Below, one piece after another: positions 28,957 to 37,413 of a stretch of 64,000 bases of DNA (within the stretch, counting starts at the first letter, position 1; the number at the start of each line of letters is the position of its first letter). A program made the position numbers and the translations under genes. The stretch comes from an uncultured Olleya sp. (GTDB lineage Bacteria > Bacteroidota > Bacteroidia > Flavobacteriales > Flavobacteriaceae), in contig CANNFD010000004.1 in the NCBI GenBank assembly GCA_947503885.1, forward strand, positions 124,001 to 188,000, in the 5' to 3' direction. The notes beneath the pieces were generated by a model, which made no database searches, was not told the origin of the DNA, and was given only the letters and a program-made list of their open reading frames with translations.

Positions 28957-29388
28957 ATGAATAATCTAGTAAAAAACATTTTCAATCCTGGAGTTTATTC
29001 TAATAACATAAACCTAGTACTATTAATATTACGTGTATCAGTCGGTATATTTATGTTAACCCATGGTATTGGAAAATTAGAATCACTATTTGGTAGCGAG
29101 CCTATACAATTTAGCGACCCAATTGGAGTCGGTGCTACAGCTTCTTTAGCATTAGCTGTATTCTCAGAAGTATTGTGTTCCATTTTATTAATAATTGGTT
29201 TAGCTACTCGTTTTGTAGCAGTTCCTTTATTAATTACCATGTTAGTTGCTGCATTTATAGTACATATAAATGATGGTTTTGGTAGGCAAGAATTCGCACT
29301 TCTTTACGCATTAATTTATATGACAATTGCAGTAATAGGAGCAGGAAAATACTCTTTAGATTATCTAATATCAAAAAACAAAAATTAA
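28957..29388 (+). CDS. DoxX family membrane protein (copy 1)
   Basis: 143 residues with four membrane helices. LILRVSVGIFMLTHGIGKLE is the DoxX N-terminal signature, and LALAVFSEVLCSILLIIGL and GAGKYSLD follow. DoxX-type proteins are small redox-associated membrane proteins; in mycobacteria a relative assembles with superoxide dismutase and a thiol-oxidoreductase. A close paralogue lies at 45565-45966, also beside a pirin gene. Confidence 0.88.
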   Translation: MNNLVKNIFNPGVYSNNINLVLLILRVSVGIFMLTHGIGKLESLFGSEPIQFSDPIGVGATASLALAVFSEVLCSILLIIGLATRFVAVPLLITMLVAAFIVHINDGFGRQEFALLYALIYMTIAVIGAGKYSLDYLISKNKN

Positions 29389-29418
29389 TTACATAACTAA
29401 TATTAAAAACTTATAACT

Positions 29419-29940
29419 ATGAATAACAACACAAATTGGTCAATTGACAACGCACATTCAGAAATTGCTTTTAAAGTAAAGCATATGATGATATCTACAG
29501 TTACTGGACACTTCGAAGATTTTGAAGCTACAGCTAAAACTGATGGAGATGATTTTAAAAATGCAAGTTTCGAATTTAGTGCAAAAACAGCATCAATAAA
29601 CACTAAAAACAAAGACAGAGATACACATTTAAGATCTGATGATTTTTTCAATTCAGAAAAATTCCCAGAAATGAAATTTGTTTCAAAATCATTTGACGGT
29701 AGTAAATTAGTTGGAGATTTAACGATTAGAGACGTCACTAAAGAAGTTACTTTAGATGCAGATTTAAATGGTGTAGCTGTTGATCCTTACGGACAAACAA
29801 AAGCAGGTTTTGAAATGAGTGGTCAAATTAACAGAAAAGACTTTAATTTAACTTGGAGTGCAGTCACAGAAGCAGGTAGTATTGTTGTGTCTGATAAAGT
29901 AAAATTGGTAATTGATGTTCAGTTTACAAAACAAGCATAA
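29419..29940 (+). CDS. YceI family protein without signal peptide
   Basis: 173 residues. WSIDNAHSEIAFKVKHMMIS, the middle FKNASFEFSAKTASINTKNK and SDDFFNSEKFPEMKFVSKSF are diagnostic of the YceI lipocalin-like fold, which binds polyisoprenoid or quinone-type lipids. The protein starts directly with the domain and has no signal peptide, so a cytoplasmic location is indicated. It closes the pirin-GNAT-DoxX run and is followed by a terminator at 29967. Confidence 0.92.
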   Translation: MNNNTNWSIDNAHSEIAFKVKHMMISTVTGHFEDFEATAKTDGDDFKNASFEFSAKTASINTKNKDRDTHLRSDDFFNSEKFPEMKFVSKSFDGSKLVGDLTIRDVTKEVTLDADLNGVAVDPYGQTKAGFEMSGQINRKDFNLTWSAVTEAGSIVVSDKVKLVIDVQFTKQA

Positions 29941-29966
29941 ATTAAATTATAACTAATTTTAATTAT

Positions 29967-29998
29967 AACGGTTTGAGCATATGTTCAAACCGTTTTTT
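29967..29998 (+). terminator. Terminator after the YceI gene
   Basis: AACGGTTTGA and TCAAACCGTT form a perfect 10 bp stem with an 8-base loop, followed by a T-run. The left arm and loop are nearly identical to the hairpin at 30692. Confidence 0.85.
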
Positions 29999-30090
29999 AT
30001 TAAATAATTTGATTGTTTTGGCAGAGTATTTGCTACTTATATAAAAACAAATTCAATAACATTTAAAATAAAAAAAAAACTATAAATCAA

Positions 30091-30669
30091 ATGACAAAAA
30101 ACATTTTAACAATCGGAGTAATTGCAGCATTATCTTTAAATTCTTGTAAAGAAAATCCAAAACAAGAAAATATTGAAATAACAACTACCGAAACTGTAGA
30201 TAAAGTTGCTGATCAATTTGTTACAACAACTTCAATTGATAAAGACGGACAAAAATTAGAAATCACTTTTGATAACACTAAGGGAACTGCATCAGTAGAT
30301 TTTAATGGAGAAACAATTAAATTGGATCAACAAAAATCTGCTTCTGGTTATTGGTATAAGAATGATAATTATGAATTGTTAGGAAAAGGAAACAATGTCC
30401 AATTAAAAAAAGGAGAGGAAGTAGTTTTTGAATTTGAAGATGATATTGTAACTAATACTTTAAAAAACAAAGATGGTCAAACTTTAGACATGACTTTTAA
30501 TAACACAGAAGGGACTGTAAAAGTATACCTTAATGGTGGTGAACAAATTGATTTAGTTGCAGAAAAAGCAGCATCAGGTATTTGGTATAAAAATGACCAA
30601 TATGAATTAAGAGGAAAAGGAGAGGATTTAGAATTAAAAAAAGACGGAAAAATAGTGTTTAAAAAGTAA
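30091..30669 (+). CDS. Lipoprotein with two tandem MliC-like domains
   Basis: 192 residues with a lipoprotein signal and lipobox LNSC. Two copies of one domain follow, at about 48-115 and 118-190. Both share D(K/G)DGQ.L..TF(D/N)NT(K/E)GT, then ASG.WYKND.YEL.GKG and LKK. The ASGxxY...KG pattern is that of MliC/PliC inhibitors of C-type lysozyme, which sit in the outer membrane or periplasm. The high similarity of the copies indicates duplication. The MliC assignment rests on motif resemblance. The gene is flanked by near-identical terminators. Confidence 0.65.
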   Translation: MTKNILTIGVIAALSLNSCKENPKQENIEITTTETVDKVADQFVTTTSIDKDGQKLEITFDNTKGTASVDFNGETIKLDQQKSASGYWYKNDNYELLGKGNNVQLKKGEEVVFEFEDDIVTNTLKNKDGQTLDMTFNNTEGTVKVYLNGGEQIDLVAEKAASGIWYKNDQYELRGKGEDLELKKDGKIVFKK

Positions 30670-30691
30670 CACTTTCATTTCAATAATAATT

Positions 30692-30723
30692 ATAGCGGTT
30701 TGAGCATACACTCAAACCGCTAT
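30692..30723 (+). terminator. Hairpin after the MliC-like gene
   Basis: ATAGCGGTTTGAG and CTCAAACCGCTAT form a perfect 13 bp stem with a 6-base loop. The tail (TGTTTTG) is weaker in T than usual. It shares CGGTTTGAGCATA with the terminator at 29967. Confidence 0.7.
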
Positions 30724-30811
30724 TGTTTTGTAACAATTTTAATTCTATAAATAGAATAGTCTTTATACTTTTTACTCATAAAATTAATTGTATTGCTACA
30801 AATCAAAACAC

Positions 30812-30819
30812 TATTTTTG
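30812..30819 (+). promoter_or_regulatory. -7 promoter box abutting the MATE gene start
   Basis: TATTTTTG matches TAnnTTTG and ends 4 bases before the ATG at 30824. TTG triplets at 30788 and 30793 are possible -33 elements (21 and 16 base spacing). Initiation would give a leaderless or nearly leaderless mRNA. Confidence 0.5.
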
Positions 30820-30823
30820 CAAA

Positions 30824-32200
30824 ATGGTTTTAAGTAATTACACTAAAGAATTTAAATACAATTGGCAATTGGCAGCTCCTGTAATGTTAGGGATGTTAGG
30901 TCATACCTTTGTTAGTTTTGTAGACAACATTATGGTTGGGCAAATTGGTACTGCAGAGCTTGCTGCAGTGTCTTTAGGTAATAGTTTTATGTTTATTGCT
31001 ATGTCACTTGGTATTGGGTTTAGTACTGCAATTACACCATTAGTAGCAGAAGCGGATAGTGCAAAAGACTTAATAAAAGGAAAATCGGCATTTAAACATG
31101 GATTGTTTTTGTGTTCGGTTTTAGGTGTTTTATTATTTTTATTAGTGTTATTAGCAAAGCCCTTAATGTATTTAATGAAACAGCCTGTTGAGGTTGTCCA
31201 GCTTGCTATACCGTATTTAGATTTGGTAGCAGTATCATTAATACCAATGATTATTTTTCAAGGGTTTAAACAATTTAGTGATGGATTATCATTAACTAAA
31301 TACCCAATGTATGCTACTATTTTAGCCAACTTGGTTAACGTAGGATTAAACTACTTATTAATTTTTGGTAAGTTTGGTTTCCCAGAAATGGGGATTGTTG
31401 GTGCAGCATACGGTACGTTGGTTTCTCGTATAATTATGGTGTTTTACTTATGGTGGCTGTTAAAAGGACGTAAAAAATCTAAATTTTATGTTACCAACAT
31501 TAAGTTTTTTGTATTAGAAAAACTAATGCTTAAAAAAATTATAAGTTTAGGGACTCCAAGTGCTATGCAAATGTTTTTTGAAGTCGCTATTTTTACTGGT
31601 GCTATTTGGCTTAGTGGTTTATTAGGTAAAAACCCTCAAGCAGCAAACCAAATAGCATTAAACTTAAGCTCTATGACCTTTATGGTTGCTATGGGGTTAA
31701 GTGTAGCCTCTATGATTAGAGTTGGTAACCAAAAAGGTTTACATCAATATATAGAGTTACGTCGTGTAGCTGTATCGTTATTTTTAATGGGCTTTATTTT
31801 TGCAGTTATTTTTGCTTCACTATTTTTAATTTTTAACCAGTTTTTTCCACGTTTGTATGTCGATTTAAATGATGCTACAAACTTTAACGACAATATGGAA
31901 GTGATTACAATCGCGTCTCAATTACTTATTGCAGCAGCTATTTTTCAAATTAGTGATAGTTTACAGGTCATTGTACTTGGGGCTTTAAGAGGTTTGCAGG
32001 ATGTAAAAATCCCAACTATAATTACTTTTATTTCGTATTGGTTAATTGGGTTTCCGGTAAGTTGGTATTTAGGAAAAGAAGATGCTTACGGAAGTTTTGG
32101 GATCTGGTTAGGTTTATTAGCAGGATTAACAACAGCTGCTATTTTATTATTTATAAGGTTTCATTATTTAACTAAAAGGTTAATTTTGTCAAACAAATAA
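30824..32200 (+). CDS. MATE family multidrug exporter
   Basis: 458 residues from the ATG at 30824; an in-frame start at 30788 would place 12 residues upstream of the promoter box and is not used. Two MatE domains with 12 helices begin WQLAAPVMLGMLGHTFVSFV...DNIMVGQIGTAELAAVSLGN. The second half starts ISLGTPSAMQMFFEVAIFTG. MATE proteins expel drugs or metabolites by Na+ or H+ antiport; the substrate is unknown. The small acidic gene follows after 11 bases. Confidence 0.92.
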   Translation: MVLSNYTKEFKYNWQLAAPVMLGMLGHTFVSFVDNIMVGQIGTAELAAVSLGNSFMFIAMSLGIGFSTAITPLVAEADSAKDLIKGKSAFKHGLFLCSVLGVLLFLLVLLAKPLMYLMKQPVEVVQLAIPYLDLVAVSLIPMIIFQGFKQFSDGLSLTKYPMYATILANLVNVGLNYLLIFGKFGFPEMGIVGAAYGTLVSRIIMVFYLWWLLKGRKKSKFYVTNIKFFVLEKLMLKKIISLGTPSAMQMFFEVAIFTGAIWLSGLLGKNPQAANQIALNLSSMTFMVAMGLSVASMIRVGNQKGLHQYIELRRVAVSLFLMGFIFAVIFASLFLIFNQFFPRLYVDLNDATNFNDNMEVITIASQLLIAAAIFQISDSLQVIVLGALRGLQDVKIPTIITFISYWLIGFPVSWYLGKEDAYGSFGIWLGLLAGLTTAAILLFIRFHYLTKRLILSNK

Positions 32201-32211
32201 AATATTACAAC

Positions 32212-32439
32212 ATGGAATTACCAAAATACATATTAGGAGATAATACAGATTTGCCAAATGCAATATTTGTAATACATACAGAATTTCCTAGATTTATAAT
32301 TAATTTAGAGGATGATGAAGTGGAATGGTTTGAGGATTTTGATCAACATGACGAGAAAGAATTAGAAATGGAGATGGAAAACTTAATCAAAGAAGCTACC
32401 GCTTTTTACGATAGGGAAGTAGCCCGTTACGAAGACTAA
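32212..32439 (+). CDS. Small acidic conserved hypothetical protein
   Basis: 75 residues, rich in Asp and Glu, especially in the second half (LEDDEVEWFEDFDQHDEKEL). I do not recognise a family. There is no signal peptide or membrane segment. Tight spacing to the MATE gene (11 bases) and the PAP2 gene (9 bases) places it in their transcript. Composition and spacing make it a real gene. Confidence 0.75.
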   Translation: MELPKYILGDNTDLPNAIFVIHTEFPRFIINLEDDEVEWFEDFDQHDEKELEMEMENLIKEATAFYDREVARYED

Positions 32440-32448
32440 TACAAAACT

Positions 32449-33024
32449 ATGTTAGACCAATTATTACAATACGATACAGAGCTTTTTTTATACTTAAACG
32501 GTTTAGGAACCACTACTTGGGATAGTTTCTGGTTATTTTATACCGCAAAGTTTAATTGGATACCATTTTATGGGCTATTAGCTTTTTTAATGTATAAAAA
32601 GTCTAACACTAAAATGTTTGTGCTAACCTTAGTGGTTATTGCACTAATGATTACGTTTACAGATCAGATTACTAATCTGTTTAAAAATGTCTTAGTTAAA
32701 CGATTAAGACCTTGTCATGTAGACGAAATTGTTCAATCTATGAGATTGCTTAAATCATGGTGTGGTGGTCAATATGGCTATTTTTCTGGGCATTCTAGTA
32801 ATAGTATGGCTGTTGCGGTTTTTTCAGGACTAATGTTACGTTACAAGTACAAGTATTTAATATATATATTAATTGTTTGGGCGTTTGCCATGGCTTACAG
32901 CCGAATTTATATAGGTGTACATTATCCTTTAGATATCTTAAGCGGAATGCTATTTGGAGCATTTACAGGTGTCTTGTTTTACAAGTTAGATAAGTACTTA
33001 CAATCAAGGTTTCAGTTAAAATAG
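32449..33024 (+). CDS. PAP2 family membrane phosphatase
   Basis: 191 residues with about five helices. The three phosphatase motifs are present: KRLRPCH, SGHSSNSMAV and SRIYIGVHYPLD, with the catalytic His residues in the last two. Family members dephosphorylate lipid phosphates such as undecaprenyl diphosphate, or lipid A 1-phosphate (LpxE/LpxF-like). The next locus, convergent at 33026, is a lipid A/isoprenoid-sugar type operon, so a lipid A role is possible but inferred. Confidence 0.9.
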   Translation: MLDQLLQYDTELFLYLNGLGTTTWDSFWLFYTAKFNWIPFYGLLAFLMYKKSNTKMFVLTLVVIALMITFTDQITNLFKNVLVKRLRPCHVDEIVQSMRLLKSWCGGQYGYFSGHSSNSMAVAVFSGLMLRYKYKYLIYILIVWAFAMAYSRIYIGVHYPLDILSGMLFGAFTGVLFYKLDKYLQSRFQLK

Positions 33025-33025
33025 T

Positions 33026-34660
33026 TTACTTTTCTTTAAAGTAGTAATAATTATTTATCAATCTGTCCTTGTATTGTTTGCTGTCTGGTTCACTTTCGTT
33101 TAAATCGTAAGTCGCAACTTTCTTAATTGTATATTTTTCAAATAGAATAGCTTGATCTTCTGGACTTATACCATTAGCTAAAACTCCAAATTCAGATTCT
33201 ATCGGAAAGTTGTAAGTAGTGTTATCAACTTTTATCTGCGGAATTTTTTCGCCATACTGCCAAATTGTTTCAGGCGAAACATAATTAAAGGCATACACCT
33301 TAATATTTTGTTGCTTATTAATTTCTAATAACTTTGAAATAGGTTTAAAATTATCACTTGTAAACGTTTTAAAAAGCGGTAAACCAAATAGGAACAAGGC
33401 ACCAAAAAATAAGGCACTTAACAAAAACACGTTTCTAATGTTCTTTTTAATTAATTGAAATAGTATTGCTAATCCAATAGTAAAAACAACCACTGAAAAC
33501 ATCATATAAAGCAACATGCTTCCGCTTAATTGATCCATAAACAAAAAGTATAATACTGCAGGAGCAGCAAGTCCAATTAGCGCAATTAATCCAAAATTAA
33601 AATAGACTGGTATAGTCTCTCGTTTATCAGTCAATGTTTTAAACTTTCTAATAAGATACTCTATATAAAACCCAATATTAAATGCCAACGGTATTAAAAC
33701 AGGCATTAAGTAACGCGATTTTTTCTCAGGAATTATTGATAATAAAATGACAGCAAAAATGGTCCATAAAAAAGTAAATTTATAGGCTTTATAATGGATG
33801 ACACGTCGTTTTAAATAAGGGAATAACAAACTAATAAAAGCAGGTATTGTCCATAAACCACTTTGTGTAAAAAAGCTCCAGTAGTAATAAAAAGGTCTTA
33901 CATTATAACTAGTCCAATTACCGGTTTCTTTACTGGTAATAGCAGCAAAAGTCTCAGGATCTTCTAAACGCACATAAAAATACCACCATCCGCCAATTAG
34001 TATTCCTAAGATTAATATTGTAAAAATTGGTAAAACTTTTGATTTGATGTTTTTGTATTTAAAACTAAACCCGTAGGCTAGTAAAAAAGGCAATAATAAT
34101 GCGTAAAAACTAACTGGTCCTTTACTTAATAAAGAGCAACCAATACCTAAAGCAGCGATAAAAACATGGTTCCATCTTGTGTTTTTAGATTTAAAAAAAC
34201 TAAATAAATGGTAAATAGCGACCATCATAAAACCATGAGTAAAAATATCCCAAGGGGCTTCAATTGTAATACCGATAACGTAAAATGAAGTGATTAAAAC
34301 TAATGTGTTAATCATACTATGTGCTCTGCTTTTTAATAGGGTTTTAGATAATCTAAAACTATAGATAGCCAAAACCATAATCATAATTATAGCAGGTAAT
34401 CGCATACCAAAAATACTATTTACACCAAAAATTAATCCTGATAAAGCAGTTAGCCAAGTTGGTAGTGGTGGTTTTTCGTAACGTGCCTCGCCATTCATGG
34501 TCGTTAATAACCAATTATCATCCAGTATCATTTCTCTAGCAGTAATAAAATTACGTGCTTCCATAATAGTCACTTGGATAGTCTCTAAGTTAGGTAATAA
34601 CATTAAAGCTATTAGCAAACAAATGATAATTAAAGGATAGTTTTTAAAGGACTTAGGCAT
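33026..34660 (-). CDS. ArnT-like family 39 glycosyltransferase
   Basis: 544 residues. About 11-12 membrane helices follow the GT39/ArnT layout. The first loop has the family acidic and aromatic residues (EARNFITAREMI and EARYEKPPLPTWL), and a periplasmic domain lies at the C-terminus. These enzymes move a sugar from an undecaprenyl or polyprenyl phosphate to lipid A or protein. It is the last gene of a three-gene operon, overlapping the preceding gene by 8 bases, and ends 2 bases from the convergent PAP2 gene. Confidence 0.88.
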   Translation of the reverse strand: MPKSFKNYPLIIICLLIALMLLPNLETIQVTIMEARNFITAREMILDDNWLLTTMNGEARYEKPPLPTWLTALSGLIFGVNSIFGMRLPAIIMIMVLAIYSFRLSKTLLKSRAHSMINTLVLITSFYVIGITIEAPWDIFTHGFMMVAIYHLFSFFKSKNTRWNHVFIAALGIGCSLLSKGPVSFYALLLPFLLAYGFSFKYKNIKSKVLPIFTILILGILIGGWWYFYVRLEDPETFAAITSKETGNWTSYNVRPFYYYWSFFTQSGLWTIPAFISLLFPYLKRRVIHYKAYKFTFLWTIFAVILLSIIPEKKSRYLMPVLIPLAFNIGFYIEYLIRKFKTLTDKRETIPVYFNFGLIALIGLAAPAVLYFLFMDQLSGSMLLYMMFSVVVFTIGLAILFQLIKKNIRNVFLLSALFFGALFLFGLPLFKTFTSDNFKPISKLLEINKQQNIKVYAFNYVSPETIWQYGEKIPQIKVDNTTYNFPIESEFGVLANGISPEDQAILFEKYTIKKVATYDLNESEPDSKQYKDRLINNYYYFKEK

Positions 34661-35276
34661 CTTGTTTTTTTAATATTAACAAATTTCTGATATAAATAAC
34701 TGCACCTAATGAGTGCCCAACTAATAATACGTAATCGACTCTAAAAATAGCATAAGTTAAAATTAATAAAGACCCAACTAAACTTAACGCCCAAAAACCA
34801 AGCGGTAAAGAGGATTCTTTATTTTTTTCAGAATACATCCATTGGTACACAAAACGTAATGTAAAAACAATTTGAGAAACAATCCCTAGGACTAATAACC
34901 ATAACGGAATCGCTTCGTTTTTAAATAATCTAACAGTGTCAATTTCGTTATTATTAAAATAAAAAATGGTTACAAAAAGTGGCATAAATAGTAAAATCCA
35001 TCTTATGCTAACATGAAAAGTTTTCCATTGGTTTTGCAACTGTAAGTTTCTAATATAGATGTAATACGTTAAGCCTTGACCAAGCATAATAGCAAAGTCA
35101 TCACGTAAATATCCATAAATAAATAATAAAAACGAAGCGATTAAACTTAGCGTCCAAAATAGTGTGGGTGTGATGACGCGTTTTTGTTTTTCGCTAGTAA
35201 TCCATTGTATGATTAAGCGAGAAGAAAACAGTATTTGCGCCAAAAAACCAATGCTAAGTATAATCCAGTTACTCAT
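34653..35276 (-). CDS. Protein with two lipid A biosynthesis N-terminal (LAB_N) domains
   Basis: 207 residues, six helices. Two homologous halves occur at about 2-85 and 118-203: SIGFLAQILFSSRLIIQWIT...SEKQ and VLGIVSQIVFTLRFVYQWMY...SEKN, each continuing into FW.LSL..S and YIYIRN or VIYIRN. This is the LAB_N domain (PF07578), usually a single small unit. The gene overlaps both neighbours (GT2 upstream by one base), so the three products probably act together on lipid A or polyprenyl-linked sugars. Confidence 0.85.
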   Translation of the reverse strand: MSNWIILSIGFLAQILFSSRLIIQWITSEKQKRVITPTLFWTLSLIASFLLFIYGYLRDDFAIMLGQGLTYYIYIRNLQLQNQWKTFHVSIRWILLFMPLFVTIFYFNNNEIDTVRLFKNEAIPLWLLVLGIVSQIVFTLRFVYQWMYSEKNKESSLPLGFWALSLVGSLLILTYAIFRVDYVLLVGHSLGAVIYIRNLLILKKQDA

Positions 35277-35989
35277 TATTTTGTCTTAGCTACTTCGTAA
35301 TTAATGTACTTTTTTTTCATCCATAAATACGCAAAACAATCCATTAAAGGACCAAGTAAACGGTTCCATACACCAAACTTAGCCTCGCCAGCAACCCTAG
35401 GAAAGTGTTGCACTGGGATTTGCTTTGTTTTTCCGTTTTGTAGCATAATCATAGCTGGTAAAAAGCGGTGTAAACCTTTAAACATCGGGATGCGTTTAGC
35501 GTAGTCTGTTTTAATAACTTTTAAAGGGCAACCCGTGTCATCCATTCCGTCTTTAGTAAACGCGCGTCTAATTCCGTTTGCAATTTTAGACGACATGTTT
35601 TTTACAAAACTATCCTTACGGTTAGCACGTACACCAGTAACCAAATCGTACTCGCCAATATGTTCTAAAAGTAAATTAAAATCTTCTGGAGCAGTTTGTA
35701 AATCAGAGTCAATATATCCCACTAACTCTGTAGTAGTATAATCAAAACCTGCTTTAATAGCAGCACTTAATCCGCGATTGTCTTTAAATAAAATGTAATC
35801 AAAAGCATCATGTCTACTACAAATAGCTTCAATTAACTCTTGACTTTTATCTTTTGAGCCATCATTAACAAATAAAATTTTAGTGGTTTTAGTCGCTATT
35901 TGCGTGTAAGCTAATAGTTCTTTTTCAACTCTAAGTAAATTATCTTCCTCATTATAAACAGGAACAACGATGGTAAATTGGTATTTCAT
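35276..35989 (-). CDS. Family 2 glycosyltransferase (ArnC/DPM1-like)
   Basis: 237 residues. The GT2 fold is shown by VVPVYNEEDNLLRVEKEL, LFVNDGSKDKS, GLSAAIKAGFDY and the DxD motif in YIDSDLQTAPED. There are no membrane helices at the C-terminus, as in dolichol/polyprenyl-phosphate mannose synthases of the short type. It likely loads a sugar onto a polyprenyl phosphate for transfer by the ArnT-like enzyme encoded downstream. It is the first gene of the operon. Confidence 0.9.
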   Translation of the reverse strand: MKYQFTIVVPVYNEEDNLLRVEKELLAYTQIATKTTKILFVNDGSKDKSQELIEAICSRHDAFDYILFKDNRGLSAAIKAGFDYTTTELVGYIDSDLQTAPEDFNLLLEHIGEYDLVTGVRANRKDSFVKNMSSKIANGIRRAFTKDGMDDTGCPLKVIKTDYAKRIPMFKGLHRFLPAMIMLQNGKTKQIPVQHFPRVAGEAKFGVWNRLLGPLMDCFAYLWMKKKYINYEVAKTK

Positions 35990-36007
35990 AAACCTATATT
36001 AATGTTA

Positions 36008-36015
36008 CAAATGTA
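36008..36015 (-). promoter_or_regulatory. -7 promoter box for the GT2-LAB_N-ArnT operon
   Basis: On the minus strand this reads TACATTTG, matching TAnnTTTG, about 18 bases before the GT2 start codon at 35989. Confidence 0.45.
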
Positions 36016-36083
36016 TTGTTTTTTATAGAATTGAAATTAGTATCGAAAAAAAATCTGTTTCTTTGTAATACAGAAAAACACTT

Positions 36084-37025
36084 ATGAAGATATTAGTTAC
36101 TGGAGCAGTAGGTTTTATAGGCTCTCACACCTGTGAGCGTTTACACGATTTAGGGCACGAAGTTTTAGGATTAGATAATTTTAACGATTATTATAGCTTA
36201 GCGCTGAAAACCTTAAACGAAAAAGCACTTTTAGATAAAGGAATTTTAGTAATTAAAGCCGATTTAAGACACGAGGATTTTGCTGAAACTTTGCCAAAAG
36301 ACATTGACTATATTTTTCATTTTGCAGCTCAACCAGGTATTTCTGCTAGCTCGACCTTTGAAGACTATTTTACTAATAATATTATTGCTACAAAAAACTT
36401 AACAGATTTTGCGTTACAGTGTCAAAATTTACAGTTGTTTGTTAATATTGGGACCTCGTCAATTTATGGTCTAGAAGCAACTTTTCCAGAAACCGAAGCA
36501 CCAAAACCAGCCTCTTATTACGGAGTTACTAAATTATCTGCCGAGCAATTAGTATTACAAAAAAGCAGAGAGAAACAGTTTAAAAGCTGCTCGTTAAGAT
36601 TATATTCTGTGATTGGACCAAGAGAACGTCCTGAAAAAATGTACACCAAATTAATAGCGTGTGCTTTTAATGGCGATGCTTTCCCGCTTTATGATGGTAG
36701 CGCATCACATTTACGAAGCTTTACTTATGTTGGAGATATTGTAGATGGTATAGTTAGTGTTATTGGTAATGAAACTAAAGTTGATGGAGAAATTATTAAT
36801 CTTGGTACAGAAGTAGAACATACCACACAAGAAGGTATTGAGGCGGTTGAGCAAGTGATTGGTCAATCCATCAAAATTGACCAGGTTAAAGCTAGAGTAG
36901 GTGACCAATTACGTACTAAAGCCAATATTGATAAAGCTAGAACACTATTAGATTATAATCCAAAAACTACATTGTTAGAAGGCGTTAAAGCTCAAGTAGA
37001 ATGGTATAAGGCTAATTTTTTGTAG
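36084..37025 (+). CDS. NAD-dependent epimerase/dehydratase family protein
   Basis: 313 residues of the extended short-chain dehydrogenase fold. The nucleotide-binding motif is VTGAVGFIGSHTCERL, in which the usual GxxGxxG appears as GAVGFIG. GTSSIYG and SYYGVTKLSAEQL give the catalytic Ser and the YxxxK pair. It resembles UDP-glucuronate or UDP-glucose 4-epimerases. It is divergent from the GT2 operon at 35989, so a role in supplying its sugar nucleotide is plausible but inferred. Confidence 0.88.
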   Translation: MKILVTGAVGFIGSHTCERLHDLGHEVLGLDNFNDYYSLALKTLNEKALLDKGILVIKADLRHEDFAETLPKDIDYIFHFAAQPGISASSTFEDYFTNNIIATKNLTDFALQCQNLQLFVNIGTSSIYGLEATFPETEAPKPASYYGVTKLSAEQLVLQKSREKQFKSCSLRLYSVIGPRERPEKMYTKLIACAFNGDAFPLYDGSASHLRSFTYVGDIVDGIVSVIGNETKVDGEIINLGTEVEHTTQEGIEAVEQVIGQSIKIDQVKARVGDQLRTKANIDKARTLLDYNPKTTLLEGVKAQVEWYKANFL

Positions 37026-37044
37026 AGGAATTTTATATTTATTA

Positions 37045-37407
37045 TTAAAAAAGCCCATATTGATTAGGAGACTCTTTTTCAATAACCTGACCTAAATCCC
37101 AAAGTTCGACTATTTTAAGCCCTTCAAATCTAAATATATGCACGACAGCTATTTCTAAATTGTGTTTTTTTACTAGAGAGTGGGTTATTATTGTATCGTT
37201 ATCTTCATACGAGTATTTAACTTCTAAAGACTTGTTAGGACTTGATTGATGTGCTTCTGTCATTGCGTTTTGTAACGCTTCTCTACTTCCTTTAAAGTAT
37301 TGATTGTGATGAATAAAATTTGCTGCAACAAAACGATCAAAAGCTTCTTTAACCTTTCCGCAGCTTGCTAAATGCAAAAATGATTCTGCTATCTTATTAG
37401 GTTTCAT
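37045..37407 (-). CDS. NTF2-like (SnoaL-type) protein
   Basis: 120 residues. FDRFVAANFIHHNQYFKGSR and the C-terminal VVHIFRFEGLKIVELWDLGQ are typical of the SnoaL-like NTF2 fold, small cone-shaped proteins that act as isomerases, hydrolases or binding proteins. No catalytic pair can be assigned with confidence. It is 6 bases downstream of the PhnB-like gene and probably translated from the same mRNA. Confidence 0.8.
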   Translation of the reverse strand: MKPNKIAESFLHLASCGKVKEAFDRFVAANFIHHNQYFKGSREALQNAMTEAHQSSPNKSLEVKYSYEDNDTIITHSLVKKHNLEIAVVHIFRFEGLKIVELWDLGQVIEKESPNQYGLF

Positions 37408-37413
37408 TAGTTT

